Assembly: GCF_025264645.1 (NCBI RefSeq)
Contig: NZ_CP073696.1
Span: forward strand, 496,001-560,000
Origin: Edaphobacter lichenicola
GTDB lineage: Bacteria > Acidobacteriota > Terriglobia > Terriglobales > Acidobacteriaceae
Direction: 5' to 3'
DNA: 64,000 bases
A program made the position numbers and the translations under genes. Of the stretch, positions 44,726-52,438 are shown piece by piece. The notes beneath the pieces are model-generated. The model saw nothing but the letters and a program-made list of their open reading frames with translations. It was not told the origin of the DNA and ran no database searches. Position 1 is the first letter of the stretch, and the number at the start of each line of letters is the position of its first letter.

Positions 44726-45739
44726 TTATGCGCGTGGTGGGTCGCTTATCTGCCTCCATATCTCGGGGTCGACGGGCACGCCGAGGCGCATGTTTTCTTC
44801 GCGGAGTTGTAGAGTCTGTTCGCCAGGATAGCGAATTGGTTTGCCGGGATCGACGGGCGTCGCTCCGCGAAGAGATTGGAGAACGCCGTCGGCGATTCGG
44901 TTGATCTCTTCGGCTCGTGCGAGGGAACGGGGATCGATTGCGATAAAAATCTGCGAGATGCCCGATTCTCGGAGTGGGTCGAGGGGGATTTCATGCGTGG
45001 AAAGGCCTCCGGAGAGCATTGCCGCCGCCATGTCGAGAACCAGGGAGAGGCCGGAGCCCTTCCAATAGCCGATGGGGAGGGCGCGTTGCGAGGCTTCAAT
45101 GGCGGTCGCATCCTTGGTCAGGTTGCCAGCTGTGTCGAAGCCTCCATCGACCGGCAAGGGCTGGCCGCGTTTGCTGTAGGACGAGAGGGAGCCGTAGGAG
45201 AACTGGGACATCGCCATGTCCAGCACGACGTGGCCGCCGGGGCGGGGAATCGCAATGACGATTGGATTATTTCCGAGGGTCGGTGTCGTGGCGCCCCAGA
45301 CTGGCAGATTGGCGAGCGTGTTGGTCCAGCAGATGGCGAAGAGGCCTTGATCTGCTGCCAGCCAGCCATAGGTGCCGCCGCGCATCCAGTGGTTCGTGTT
45401 GGCCAAGGCCACAGCGCCGATGCCGTTTTGCCTGGCGAGTGCGATGGCTCGCTCCATTGAGGCGTGTGCGTTGAGATTGCCGACTCCACGGTGGCCATCC
45501 CAGCGTTCGATCGCTCCAAGGCCAGCGGTTTTGGTTGGTTCGGCGTTGACGTCGACACTGCCGTTACGAACGGTTTCGGAGAAACGGGGGAAGCGGTTCA
45601 GGCCGTGGGTGTAGACCCCGTCGCGCGTGGTTTCCGCGAAGAGACGAGCGCAGTGGGCTGCGCGGTCTTCCGCCAGACCAAGCTGGCGCATGGCGCGGTG
45701 AAGGGCGGTGTAGAGATCTTCGAAGGGTATTCGGAGCAT
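44726..45739 (-). CDS. dlgD: Ldh-family oxidoreductase, 2,3-diketo-L-gulonate reductase type
   Basis: A 337-residue NAD(P)H-dependent malate/L-lactate dehydrogenase (Ldh2) family protein. It follows YiaK/DlgD closely: FAETTRDGVYTHGLNRFPRF, LGAIERWDGHRGVGNLNA, VALANTNHWMRGGTYGW with the catalytic His, ICWTNTLANLPVWGA, GNNPIVIAIPRP, LPVDGGFDTAGNLTKD and ALPIGYWKGSGLSLVLDM. YiaK reduces 2,3-diketo-L-gulonate to 3-keto-L-gulonate. Here it sits at the end of a uronate-catabolism run, so another keto-sugar acid is possible. Confidence 0.88.
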   Translation of the reverse strand: MLRIPFEDLYTALHRAMRQLGLAEDRAAHCARLFAETTRDGVYTHGLNRFPRFSETVRNGSVDVNAEPTKTAGLGAIERWDGHRGVGNLNAHASMERAIALARQNGIGAVALANTNHWMRGGTYGWLAADQGLFAICWTNTLANLPVWGATTPTLGNNPIVIAIPRPGGHVVLDMAMSQFSYGSLSSYSKRGQPLPVDGGFDTAGNLTKDATAIEASQRALPIGYWKGSGLSLVLDMAAAMLSGGLSTHEIPLDPLRESGISQIFIAIDPRSLARAEEINRIADGVLQSLRGATPVDPGKPIRYPGEQTLQLREENMRLGVPVDPEIWRQISDPPRA

Positions 45740-45759
45740 GCTCCAGTCTAGACGCCTGT

Positions 45760-45957
45760 TTAATTTTTGCCAGGTGCTGCGTGAGCTGATGCCTCTTTCG
45801 AGAGTTCGAAGGCTTTTGTGGAGTGCTCGTGTGCTTGTTTGGATAGCTCGTGGGCGGTAAGGTGGTCTCCCTTGCCGTGAGCGGTGGCTGCGGCGTTGTG
45901 AGCGTGGGCGGCTTTGTTGTGGTATTCGGCGGCGCGATCGTGCTGGCTTTGTGGCAT
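45760..45957 (-). CDS. Small His/Ala-rich hydrophilic protein
   Basis: A 65-residue protein starting MPQSQHDRAAEYHNKAAHAHNAAATAHGKGDHL, helical, rich in Ala, His and Lys, with no membrane segment or cysteine. Proteins of this kind are common small conserved hypotheticals in soil bacteria; their function is unknown. ATG 45957 has AAGGAG 6 bases upstream, so the five-residue longer frame is not used. It lies between the dlgD-type gene and the kduD-type gene on the same strand. Confidence 0.7.
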   Translation of the reverse strand: MPQSQHDRAAEYHNKAAHAHNAAATAHGKGDHLTAHELSKQAHEHSTKAFELSKEASAHAAPGKN

Positions 45958-46010
45958 GACGTACTCCTTCATTTCGTTGGATGCAGGATGAGGCGGTCGG
46001 AGGTTGATTT

Positions 46011-46796
46011 CTAACGGCCCATCCAGCCGCCGTCTACGGTCATGACAGTGCCGGTAACGTAGTTGCTGGCGGGAGAGCTGAGAAAGAGAGCTGCGCCAGC
46101 GAGATCTTCGGGTTGACCCCAGCGTGCGGCGGGGATGCGTTCGAGGATCTGGCGATTGCGTGTTTCATCGGCCTGGAGTGCTTCCGTATTGGTTGTGGCG
46201 AAGTATCCGGGGGCGATGGCGTTGACCTGGATGCCCTTAGGCGCCCACTCGTTGGCGAGAGCCTTGGTGAGCTGGGCGACTCCGCCTTTGCTGGCGGCGT
46301 AGGCTGGGACGCGGATGCCGCCCTGAAAGCTGAGGAGAGAGGCGATGTTGACGATCTTGCCGCAGTTGGTGCCAAGGCCGCCGCGGGGGATCATGTCGCG
46401 CGCGGCGAGTTGGGAGAGTTGAAAGACGCTGGTGAGGTTCACCTGAAGAACCTGCTGCCAGTCTTCGAGGGGGACCTCTTCGGCGGCGGCGCGGAGGATG
46501 GTGCCGGCGTTGTTGATGAGGATGTCGACACGACCGAACTTCTCTTTGACCTGGGTGAAGAGGTCTTCGGCACCGGTGGTCGAGGAGAGATCTGCGCGAA
46601 AGGCTGCGGCCTTGTCGCCAATGGTGGTGGCAGTTTCGGTGGCTGCGCGGCGGTTGCCGTGGCAGGCGACGGTGGCTCCGGCTTGCGCTAGCGCAACTGC
46701 GATGGCCGCGCCGAGACCGCTGGCGGAGCCGGTGACGAGTGCTACTTTGTTGTCGAGGCGGAAGCTGTCGAGAATGTTTGCTGTCGTGGTTGGCAT
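46011..46796 (-). CDS. kduD: 2-dehydro-3-deoxy-D-gluconate 5-dehydrogenase (SDR)
   Basis: A 261-residue short-chain dehydrogenase. The NAD-binding TGSASGLG, NNAG (INNAGTILR), catalytic Ser in NIASLLSFQGG and Tyr-x3-Lys in YAASKGGV are all present, and the C-terminal YVTGTVMTVDGGWMGR matches KduD-type SDRs. KduD interconverts 2,5-diketo-3-deoxygluconate and 2-keto-3-deoxygluconate, the step after KduI. The gene is divergent from kduI with only the cupin gene between, which supports the assignment. ATG 46796 is chosen; the frame opens 12 residues earlier. Confidence 0.88.
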   Translation of the reverse strand: MPTTTANILDSFRLDNKVALVTGSASGLGAAIAVALAQAGATVACHGNRRAATETATTIGDKAAAFRADLSSTTGAEDLFTQVKEKFGRVDILINNAGTILRAAAEEVPLEDWQQVLQVNLTSVFQLSQLAARDMIPRGGLGTNCGKIVNIASLLSFQGGIRVPAYAASKGGVAQLTKALANEWAPKGIQVNAIAPGYFATTNTEALQADETRNRQILERIPAARWGQPEDLAGAALFLSSPASNYVTGTVMTVDGGWMGR

Positions 46797-46834
46797 CACA
46801 GCCAATTTACGTGGTGGGTTGTCATCGGGCAAAT

Positions 46835-47371
46835 TTAAGCTGGAACTGAACCCGTTGTCGAGATCAGCACCAGTGTGACGCTTGCCTCGGTGCTGCGTTT
46901 GTGTGGCGTGCCACGAGGAATCACCAGCATGTCACCCTTGTGGAGCGTGAGCGAGGTCGCCCCTTCCGATGTTGGAGCGAGCCACTCGCCGGGCTTAGTG
47001 TTGCGTGCATTTTTTGGTGTTCCTCCGACCTCATAGAACGTTGTCCCGTCGAGGATTTGAAGGATGTGGTCGCGCTCTTCGTGATACTCAAATTCTTTTG
47101 CGCTCTTCTTATCCTCAGTTGTCATGACGATGGTGAAAGGGAGTGATTTTGAATCGAACAGGCTGTCATTCCCCGGCTTTGCCTGAAGCGTCTTCATCGC
47201 ATCGGAGAGTTTGTCCGCAGTGAACACCTGAAAAGGCTGTGGAGTCGCGGCTTCGGCGCTGTTTAGCGTGGAGTTCGACGCTAAGAGGAACTTCTCTGTA
47301 AGGGGAAGACTGACTGCAGCGACGAGCGGAGCTGTTCGCAGGAAGTTGCGGCGAGTTTGATCTTTGGCCAT
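46835..47371 (-). CDS. Tat-exported cupin-domain protein
   Basis: A 178-residue protein with a twin-arginine signal (DQTRRNFLRTAPLVAAVSLP), so it is exported folded. The mature part is a cupin with YHEERDHILQILDGTTFYEVGG and GDMLVIPRGTPHKRSTE, providing His and Glu metal ligands. The role is unknown; location in the uronate locus suggests sugar-acid binding or sensing outside the cytoplasm, which is an inference. ATG 47371 is preferred to the upstream start at 47425. Confidence 0.82.
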   Translation of the reverse strand: MAKDQTRRNFLRTAPLVAAVSLPLTEKFLLASNSTLNSAEAATPQPFQVFTADKLSDAMKTLQAKPGNDSLFDSKSLPFTIVMTTEDKKSAKEFEYHEERDHILQILDGTTFYEVGGTPKNARNTKPGEWLAPTSEGATSLTLHKGDMLVIPRGTPHKRSTEASVTLVLISTTGSVPA

Positions 47372-47485
47372 GCGAAAGTTGACCACATCCGTCGACGGTT
47401 TGCCAAGAACGAGTGCGTAACTCATCAGACTCTCGGCTGAGCGCGTGAGTTAGATTTGCATGGCGGTGTCTGCGCCTAGGCCGGA

Positions 47486-47533
47486 CAGGCTTTTAAACCT
47501 GCGGACCAAAGTCAAAAATCTGATGGCTATACT
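47486..47533 (+). promoter_or_regulatory. Possible kduI promoter and operator
   Basis: A -10-like TATACT lies at 47528-47533, 28 bases before the kduI ATG. About 26 bases upstream of it is an interrupted palindrome CAGGCTTTTAAACCTG (47486-47501, six of eight positions symmetric), a plausible operator. No consensus -35 box is present, which fits a regulated promoter. GGAGAG precedes the kduI ATG. The regulator is not encoded in the window. Confidence 0.35.
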
Positions 47534-47560
47534 AGGAACGCGGTCTAGAGGAGAGTAGCA

Positions 47561-48391
47561 ATGCGGCTTTATCAGATGGCTGATGCGGTGCGGTATGGGC
47601 TGATGAACACGGAAGAGTTGCGGGAGACATTTTTGCTGGAGGGAATGTTTGAGCCTGGCGAGATTGAGTTTGCGTATGTTGATCTCGATCGCACGGTGAT
47701 CGGATCCGCAGTACCCGAGACAGAGGCGTTGACTCTGGAGGCGGAGCCTGAACTGAGGGCGGAGTATTTTTTGGAGCGGCGTGAGCTTGGTGTTTTGAAC
47801 GTCGGGGGCGCCGGATCGGTAGTTGTCGACGGGAAGAGCTTCGGTTTAGAGAAGCTCGACTGTTTATATGTTGGTCGTGGAAACAGAGCAGTTTCTTTTT
47901 CCAGTAAAAAAGCGTCCGATCCAGCTTACTTTTATCTGTTGAGTTATCCGGCGCATGCAGAGTATCCAACGGCTATGGTGAAGTTTTCCGATTTGCAGGG
48001 AGTGCACTTGGGAACTGCTGAGACCTGTAACAAGCGGACTATTTATAAAGCTATTTACAAGGATGGAATTAAGAGCTGCCAGTTAGTGATGGGCTTTACC
48101 TTATTGGAATCGGGAAGTAACTGGAATACGATGCCTCCGCATACGCATATGAGGCGCAGTGAAGTCTATTTTTACTTCGATGTCGATCCTGCGCATCGAA
48201 TTCTGCACTTGATGGGGCCGCCGGATGCTACGAGTCACCTGGTGGTGGCGGACAAAGAAGTCGTGGTGTCGCCAGGATGGTCGATTCATGCGGGCGTGGG
48301 AACGAAGAACTACGCTTTCTGCTGGGGGATGGGCGGAGAGAACCAGGCATACGACGATATGGATCCAGTAACGATTGCGGATCTCAGATGA
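47561..48391 (+). CDS. kduI: 5-dehydro-4-deoxy-D-glucuronate isomerase
   Basis: KduI isomerises 4-deoxy-L-threo-5-hexosulose uronate, the product of pectin or alginate-type unsaturated uronates, to 2,5-diketo-3-deoxygluconate. The 276-residue protein has the double-cupin fold with the zinc-binding segment MPPHTHMRRSEVYFYFD and TAETCNKRTIYKAI, and ends in NYAFCWGMGGENQAYDDMD, all typical of KduI. Its stop overlaps the kdgK start (ATGA). Confidence 0.95.
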   Translation: MRLYQMADAVRYGLMNTEELRETFLLEGMFEPGEIEFAYVDLDRTVIGSAVPETEALTLEAEPELRAEYFLERRELGVLNVGGAGSVVVDGKSFGLEKLDCLYVGRGNRAVSFSSKKASDPAYFYLLSYPAHAEYPTAMVKFSDLQGVHLGTAETCNKRTIYKAIYKDGIKSCQLVMGFTLLESGSNWNTMPPHTHMRRSEVYFYFDVDPAHRILHLMGPPDATSHLVVADKEVVVSPGWSIHAGVGTKNYAFCWGMGGENQAYDDMDPVTIADLR

Positions 48392-49488
48392 GCGATGCTT
48401 CCGCGGGGTTGGCGATACGCTTGAAGGCCGAGTGTAAGTGGGATCTGGTGAGCCTCGGTGAAGTCATGCTGCGATTCGATCCAGGTGAGGAGCGGATTGC
48501 GGCGACACGTAGTTTTCGTGTCTGTGAGGGAGGCGGGGAGTACAACGTGGCGCGTGGGCTGCGCCGGTGTTTTCAGCAACGGACCTCAGTTGTGACTGCT
48601 TTGGCCGACAATCCGGTAGGTCGGCTGCTTGAGGATCTAATGTTGCAGGGCGGGGTGGATCTGTCGCATCTGCGGTGGGTGGAGTACGACGGTGTCGGCC
48701 GTGAGGCTCGTAACGGGATCTACTTTCTGGAACGTGGGTTTGGCGTACGCGGTGCGATGGGGATGATGGATCGGGGGCATACTCCTATCTCTCAGTTGAA
48801 GGTTGGGCAAGTAGATTGGGACGCGATCTTCGGTAGGGAAGGAGTGCGGTGGTTTCATACCGGTGGTGTGATGTGTGCTCTCTCTGCCGAGTCTCCGGCG
48901 GTGGCTCGTGAGGCGATGGTGGCGGCGAAGCGGAATGGTGTGGTGGTTTCATACGACTGCAACTATCGGCCGTCGCTGTGGAAGAATGCTGGTGGGCGAC
49001 AAGGGGCTTGTGACGTGAATCGGATGCTGGCGCCGTTTGTGGATGTGCTGTTCGGACACGAAGGGGATGTGTCCGCAGTGCTGTGCGACGCATCGCATGG
49101 AGCGCCTTGGCATAGTCGTGAGAGCTATGGCGAGATGGCTGCTCGCGTGTGTGGTGAGTTTAGGAATCTCAAGGTGATCGCGACGACGACGCGACGACCC
49201 AAGACGGCGAATCAGAACGATTGGAGTGCTTTTGGATTCGCCGAAGGGAAGGTGTTTCAGAGCATCTCTTTTGATGATCTTGAGATCCTGGATCGAGTTG
49301 GCGGTGGCGATTCCTTTGCTGCAGGTTTGATTTATGGATTGATGGAAGGGAAGGGGCTTCAGTGGTCGCTCGATTGTGGGGTGGCGCATGGGGCGTTGGC
49401 GATGACGACTCCGGGAGATAGTTCGATGGCTTCGCAGAGTGAGGTGGAGCGGTTGATGGCGGGTGGGTCGGCGGGCGTGCAGCGTTAG
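48388..49488 (+). CDS. kdgK: 2-keto-3-deoxygluconate kinase
   Basis: A 366-residue PfkB-family sugar kinase. It has the N-terminal LVSLGEVMLRFDP, the GGGEYNVARGL substrate loop, the anion hole and catalytic Asp in VGGGDSFAAGLIYGL and the ALAMTTPGD adenine region. It phosphorylates 2-keto-3-deoxygluconate made by KduI/KduD and passes KDPG to Eda. ATG 48388 overlaps the kduI stop (ATGA), which indicates coupled translation; the earlier frame at 48277 lies inside kduI. Confidence 0.9.
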   Translation: MSDASAGLAIRLKAECKWDLVSLGEVMLRFDPGEERIAATRSFRVCEGGGEYNVARGLRRCFQQRTSVVTALADNPVGRLLEDLMLQGGVDLSHLRWVEYDGVGREARNGIYFLERGFGVRGAMGMMDRGHTPISQLKVGQVDWDAIFGREGVRWFHTGGVMCALSAESPAVAREAMVAAKRNGVVVSYDCNYRPSLWKNAGGRQGACDVNRMLAPFVDVLFGHEGDVSAVLCDASHGAPWHSRESYGEMAARVCGEFRNLKVIATTTRRPKTANQNDWSAFGFAEGKVFQSISFDDLEILDRVGGGDSFAAGLIYGLMEGKGLQWSLDCGVAHGALAMTTPGDSSMASQSEVERLMAGGSAGVQR

Positions 49489-49522
49489 GGATTGGATTGC
49501 GAGGGCTATATTGCGAGGGACT

Positions 49523-50179
49523 ATGGAGAAGGCTGCGGTACTGCGGGAGTTGCGGGAGATTGGGTTGGTGCCGGTGTTGCGGGCGGAGTCGGTTGAGCAG
49601 GCGATGGCGCTTGCCGATGCGATCGCGGCGGGTGGTGTGACGGTGCTTGAGGTGACGATGACGGTGCCTGGAGCGATCCAGGTGATGCGGCGGTTGGCTG
49701 AGCAGCGTCCGGACATTCTGATTGGTGCAGGGACGGTGCTGGATGCTGAGACGGCGCGGATGTGCATCCTCGAAGGGGCGCAGTTCGTGGTGAGCCCGGC
49801 GCTGAATATCGCGACGATTGAGATGTGTCATCGATATTCGGTTGCGGTGTTGCCGGGAGCGTTGACGCCGACGGAGATTGTCACGGCGTGGCAGGCGGGC
49901 GCCGATGTGGTGAAGGTGTTTCCGGCGGGTGCGATGGGCGGGCCGAAGTACCTAACCTCGCTCAAGGGGCCGTTGCCACAGATTGAGATGATTCCGACGG
50001 GCGGTGTGATGTTGGGAACTGCGGCTGAGTTTCTGGAGGCCGGAGCGTTTGCGCTGGGTGTTGGTTCGGATCTGGTGGCGGTGAAGATGATCAAGGATGG
50101 AAGGCCAGAGGTGATTACCGACATTGCGCGGAAGTATCTGGAGATCGTTCGGGAGTACCGGGCGCGACACAAACAATAA
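49523..50179 (+). CDS. eda: KDPG/KHG aldolase
   Basis: A 218-residue class I aldolase that splits 2-keto-3-deoxy-6-phosphogluconate into pyruvate and glyceraldehyde-3-phosphate. Visible residues are the proton-transfer Glu in VLEVTMT, the GAGTV motif, the Schiff-base Lys in ADVVKVFPAG and the phosphate-binding IPTGGV loop. ATG 49523 has GAGGG 5 bases upstream and starts 34 bases after kdgK. Confidence 0.95.
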   Translation: MEKAAVLRELREIGLVPVLRAESVEQAMALADAIAAGGVTVLEVTMTVPGAIQVMRRLAEQRPDILIGAGTVLDAETARMCILEGAQFVVSPALNIATIEMCHRYSVAVLPGALTPTEIVTAWQAGADVVKVFPAGAMGGPKYLTSLKGPLPQIEMIPTGGVMLGTAAEFLEAGAFALGVGSDLVAVKMIKDGRPEVITDIARKYLEIVREYRARHKQ

Positions 50180-50223
50180 GCCTGCAACCCGCATGCTACC
50201 CTTCCGTGCAGGGTTCTCCGACG

Positions 50224-51465
50224 ATGGCCACTAGCCGCCGCACCTTTTGTTCCCAATCCGCTGCCCTTCTCATCGCCCCTCGCGTGCTCTTGGGACAAAC
50301 CCAGACTCAATCCAACGCACAGACTCAGCTACCGGCCAGACCGACTGCTCGCCTGGATGTCGCTGCGATCGACCACGACCGCATTCTTCGTTTGGCCAAC
50401 AGCTACCTTACTCTGCCGGTCGTTCCTCTCACCACCCTCCTTTGCCCGCGCAGCCCTGGGACTGCTCACGACTACTACTCCGAGGCTGAAGACTACTTCG
50501 CCGATCCAGCAAACCCCGGCGGTCCTTACGTTCAGCACACCGATGGTGCTCCAAATCCTGATGCCTTTATTGCTCATCGTGACGCGCTTCTCGACCTCAG
50601 CCTCTACGTCCCGGCCTTTGCCGCTGCCTTCCTTCTCACCAACGATCCCCGCTACGCCGAGCGAGCTGTCGCACACCTTCGTGCCTGGTTCATCGACCCA
50701 GCCACCAGCATGACGCCCAGCATCCTCTACGGCCAGACCATTCCGCCTGCAAAGACCGGACGATTGGAAGGTGTCATCGAAGCAGTGCACCTGGCTGAGG
50801 TGGTTCAATCGATTCCATTTCTCACGAAGTCCGAAGCTCTCACCGATGCTGACCTGACCATCCTCACCAAGTGGTTTACTGACTACTTCGACTGGCTCAA
50901 CACCTCGCGGCTCGCGGGGCTCGCTCGCGACAACAAGAGCCATCACGGTACCTCGTGGCTTCTTCAGGCTGCCGCCATCGCCCACCTTACGGAGATCAAG
51001 GACGACCGGCCACTCACCACGCTGCGTCACCAGTACAAGACCTCCACCATCCGCGCCCAGATCGTTGCTGACGGCACCTTCCCCCACGAGCTCAACACGC
51101 CAAATCCCTACCGGAATACCCTCTTCAACCTGGATATGCTCGCGGGCATTTGTCTCCTGCTTACCAGCCGCTTCGAGAGTGCTTGGGACTACGAACTGCA
51201 GGACGGTCCGGGCATGCGTACAGTCGTCGCTCGTCTGTTTCCTTACATTCTTAACCGTGGCTCGTGGCCGTTCCGCGCGGATGCGGCCTATTTCACTGCG
51301 CTTCCCATCCGTCCGCCGAGCCTTCTCTTCGCCGCCCGGGCGTACGACCGGCCCGAGTACGCCTCTCTGTGGAAGACTCTGCCACCAGACACTACCTACT
51401 TCGAATTACAGCGCACCTTTCCCATTCGGCAGCCGCTGCTGTGGGTGACCCGACCTCGACCTTAA
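50224..51465 (+). CDS. Secreted alginate-lyase-family protein
   Basis: A 413-residue protein with a Tat-like N-terminal segment (SRRTFCSQSAALLIAPRVLLG). The mature (alpha/alpha)-barrel matches the Alginate_lyase (PF05426) family: RLANSYL, DYYSEAEDYFADPANPGGPYVQHTDGAPNPDAF, LLTNDPRYAERAVAHLRAWF, then DNKSHHGTSWLLQAAAI, the Asn/His catalytic region, and FPHELNTPNPYRNTLFNLDM. Relatives cleave alginate, glucuronan or related polyuronates by beta-elimination. It completes the kduI-kdgK-eda operon and would feed it with unsaturated uronates. Confidence 0.85.
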   Translation: MATSRRTFCSQSAALLIAPRVLLGQTQTQSNAQTQLPARPTARLDVAAIDHDRILRLANSYLTLPVVPLTTLLCPRSPGTAHDYYSEAEDYFADPANPGGPYVQHTDGAPNPDAFIAHRDALLDLSLYVPAFAAAFLLTNDPRYAERAVAHLRAWFIDPATSMTPSILYGQTIPPAKTGRLEGVIEAVHLAEVVQSIPFLTKSEALTDADLTILTKWFTDYFDWLNTSRLAGLARDNKSHHGTSWLLQAAAIAHLTEIKDDRPLTTLRHQYKTSTIRAQIVADGTFPHELNTPNPYRNTLFNLDMLAGICLLLTSRFESAWDYELQDGPGMRTVVARLFPYILNRGSWPFRADAAYFTALPIRPPSLLFAARAYDRPEYASLWKTLPPDTTYFELQRTFPIRQPLLWVTRPRP

Positions 51466-51472
51466 CGATTTC

Positions 51473-51578
51473 TACCGCAGGGGGCACCCCCTCCCCCCAT
51501 TGTCTGCGGTAAACTCCTTCGTTTCAATGGGTTAGGGAGATCGACGTTTGTAAATTCGTCCATCAAAAGGGGTTACGG
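51473..51578 (-). repeat. Dispersed intergenic element A, copy 2
   Basis: It starts 8 bases after the alginate-lyase-family stop codon with TACCGCAG (51473-51480), pairing with CTGCGGTA (51504-51511), and contains an inner GGGGGCACCCCC inverted repeat. Its end, 51550-51578, matches the end of copy 1 (31369-31397) at 20 of 29 positions. The hairpin probably also ends the uronate operon transcript. Confidence 0.6.
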
Positions 51579-51609
51579 CCAAATTCGTCATACCAAGTGA
51601 GTTAGCTCC

Positions 51610-51661
51610 AAATACAAGAAAGCCCCGACAAATGCGGGGCTTTCCTGCTACTTTGAGTTCT
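51610..51661 (-). ncRNA. Possible very short transcript ending in a terminator hairpin
   Basis: On the minus strand, the TATAAT of element B copy 2 predicts a start near 51661. About 17 bases later comes a perfect 10-base-pair hairpin (arms 51618-51627 and 51635-51644, GAAAGCCCCG and complement, loop of 7) followed by TTGTATTT. This would make an RNA of about 50 bases with no room for an ORF. It may simply be the terminator of hpf, whose stop lies at 51753, so the call is tentative. Confidence 0.35.
51618..51644. terminator. Terminator-like hairpin between convergent genes
   Basis: A perfect 10-base-pair stem GAAAGCCCCG / CGGGGCTTTC with a 7-base loop. Read on the minus strand it is followed by TTGTATTT, a modest T-rich tail; on the plus strand by CTGCTACTTT. 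It lies between the convergent alginate-lyase-family and hpf genes. Confidence 0.65.
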
Positions 51662-51667
51662 ATTTCA

Positions 51668-51748
51668 ATTATAGCTACCTGATGCAAACTCATACGCCAC
51701 GTGGAAGTCCTTGTCTGGCGCGGGGATTTGCGGTTTTGGGGTTGACAG
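51668..51748 (-). promoter_or_regulatory. Dispersed promoter-like element B, copy 2
   Basis: On the minus strand: CTGTCAACCCCAAAA, 34 bases, TGGCGTATGAGTT, 12 bases, CTATAAT. Blocks, order and spacings are the same as in copy 1 at 31818-31899; the only length change is one base inside the first block. TATAAT corresponds to 51668-51673. It starts 5 bases after the hpf stop codon. Confidence 0.6.
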
Positions 51749-51752
51749 CTTT

Positions 51753-52133
51753 TTAAATGCCCTCGGATTTGAGAACCAGGTTCTGACCTTCTCCGCTGGC
51801 TCTGGTGGTCAGGGATCTGTTCCGGTCCTGAATGCGGCCGAACGTGCTGATGAGCAGACGCTGCATCTTTGAGGCGGCTCCGGTGACTGCGGATGGTATG
51901 TCGGAGGAGTCGTTGGTGACGGCAAGCGCCTGGTGGCGTTTGTGGCGGACTTCGAGACGACAGCGTTTGTCCTGCGCTCCGGACTTATCTCCGTTTTCGT
52001 CGCTGAGATGAACTTCAACGCGAGTGAGTTGGTCTTTAAATCGGTTCAGAATCCGGTTGAGATCGGATTGAATCAAGTTGGAGAGTTTGTTGTGCATGGA
52101 GATGTTCTTATCGCTGCTGATCTGAATCTGCAT
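51753..52133 (-). CDS. hpf: Ribosome hibernation factor (HPF/RaiA family)
   Basis: A 126-residue HPF/YfiA-type protein. The N-terminal MQIQISSDKNISMHNKLSNLIQSDLNRIL, then LTRVEVHLSDENGDKSGAQDKRCRLEVRHKRHQALAVTNDS and the helix SAVTGAASKMQRLLISTFGRIQDR follow the beta-alpha-beta3-alpha plan. It lacks the C-terminal dimerisation domain of long HPF, so it is a short form that would silence ribosomes in stationary phase or stress. It is divergent from the fluoride-riboswitch gene. Confidence 0.8.
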   Translation of the reverse strand: MQIQISSDKNISMHNKLSNLIQSDLNRILNRFKDQLTRVEVHLSDENGDKSGAQDKRCRLEVRHKRHQALAVTNDSSDIPSAVTGAASKMQRLLISTFGRIQDRNRSLTTRASGEGQNLVLKSEGI

Positions 52134-52306
52134 TCGTTAAACTCCTTCTCTCTTACCTGTGCGGTTAGACGCTTGGAGTACTGCGGAAGTGGCCAAATTT
52201 TAGCAGTGGAAGGGTTAGCAGGTTGTGCAAAACTTTTTTGCTCTGGAGTTGGCTAAACAGATTCGCTACAGAGGAAGAAATGACGGGGAAAGTCAGCAGG
52301 TTTTCG

Positions 52307-52333
52307 TTGAGGCTGAAGCGTGCATGGTAGGAT
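52307..52333 (+). promoter_or_regulatory. Possible promoter of the fluoride-riboswitch transcript
   Basis: TTGAGG (52307-52312), a 15-base spacer and TAGGAT (52328-52333) form a weak -35/-10 pair. The implied start near 52340 would place transcription just before the riboswitch aptamer. The spacer is shorter than optimal. Confidence 0.35.
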
Positions 52334-52344
52334 GAAGCTACATC

Positions 52345-52438
52345 TGAAGGCGATGGAGTTCGCCGCAGGCGCTCACCGGATTTGTCTAAATCGATTCAAT
52401 GTTGAGCTGATGACTCCTACGATTCCGTAGGAGGGCTT
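52345..52438 (+). promoter_or_regulatory. Fluoride (crcB-motif) riboswitch
   Basis: The aptamer signature is present: GGCGATGGAGTTCGCC (52349-52364), a variable stem, and GCTGATGACTCCTAC (52406-52420). The 5' loop GGAGT (52355-52359) can pair with ACTCC (52413-52417) to make the known fluoride-aptamer pseudoknot. The same bases also lie in a competing hairpin, CTCCTACG (52414-52421) with CGTAGGAG (52426-52433), which buries the ribosome binding site AGGAGG (52429-52434) 4 bases before the TTG start. Fluoride binding should therefore free the ribosome site: a translational ON switch. The downstream gene is a CLC-F-like fluoride exporter, which agrees. Confidence 0.92.

Noticed and set aside
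51668..51700. Sigma-54 type promoter (TGGC...TTGC) in element B copy 2
   Set aside because: The GG and GC dinucleotides are 11 and not 10 bases apart, and copy 1 lacks the TTGC half, while both copies have TATAAT.
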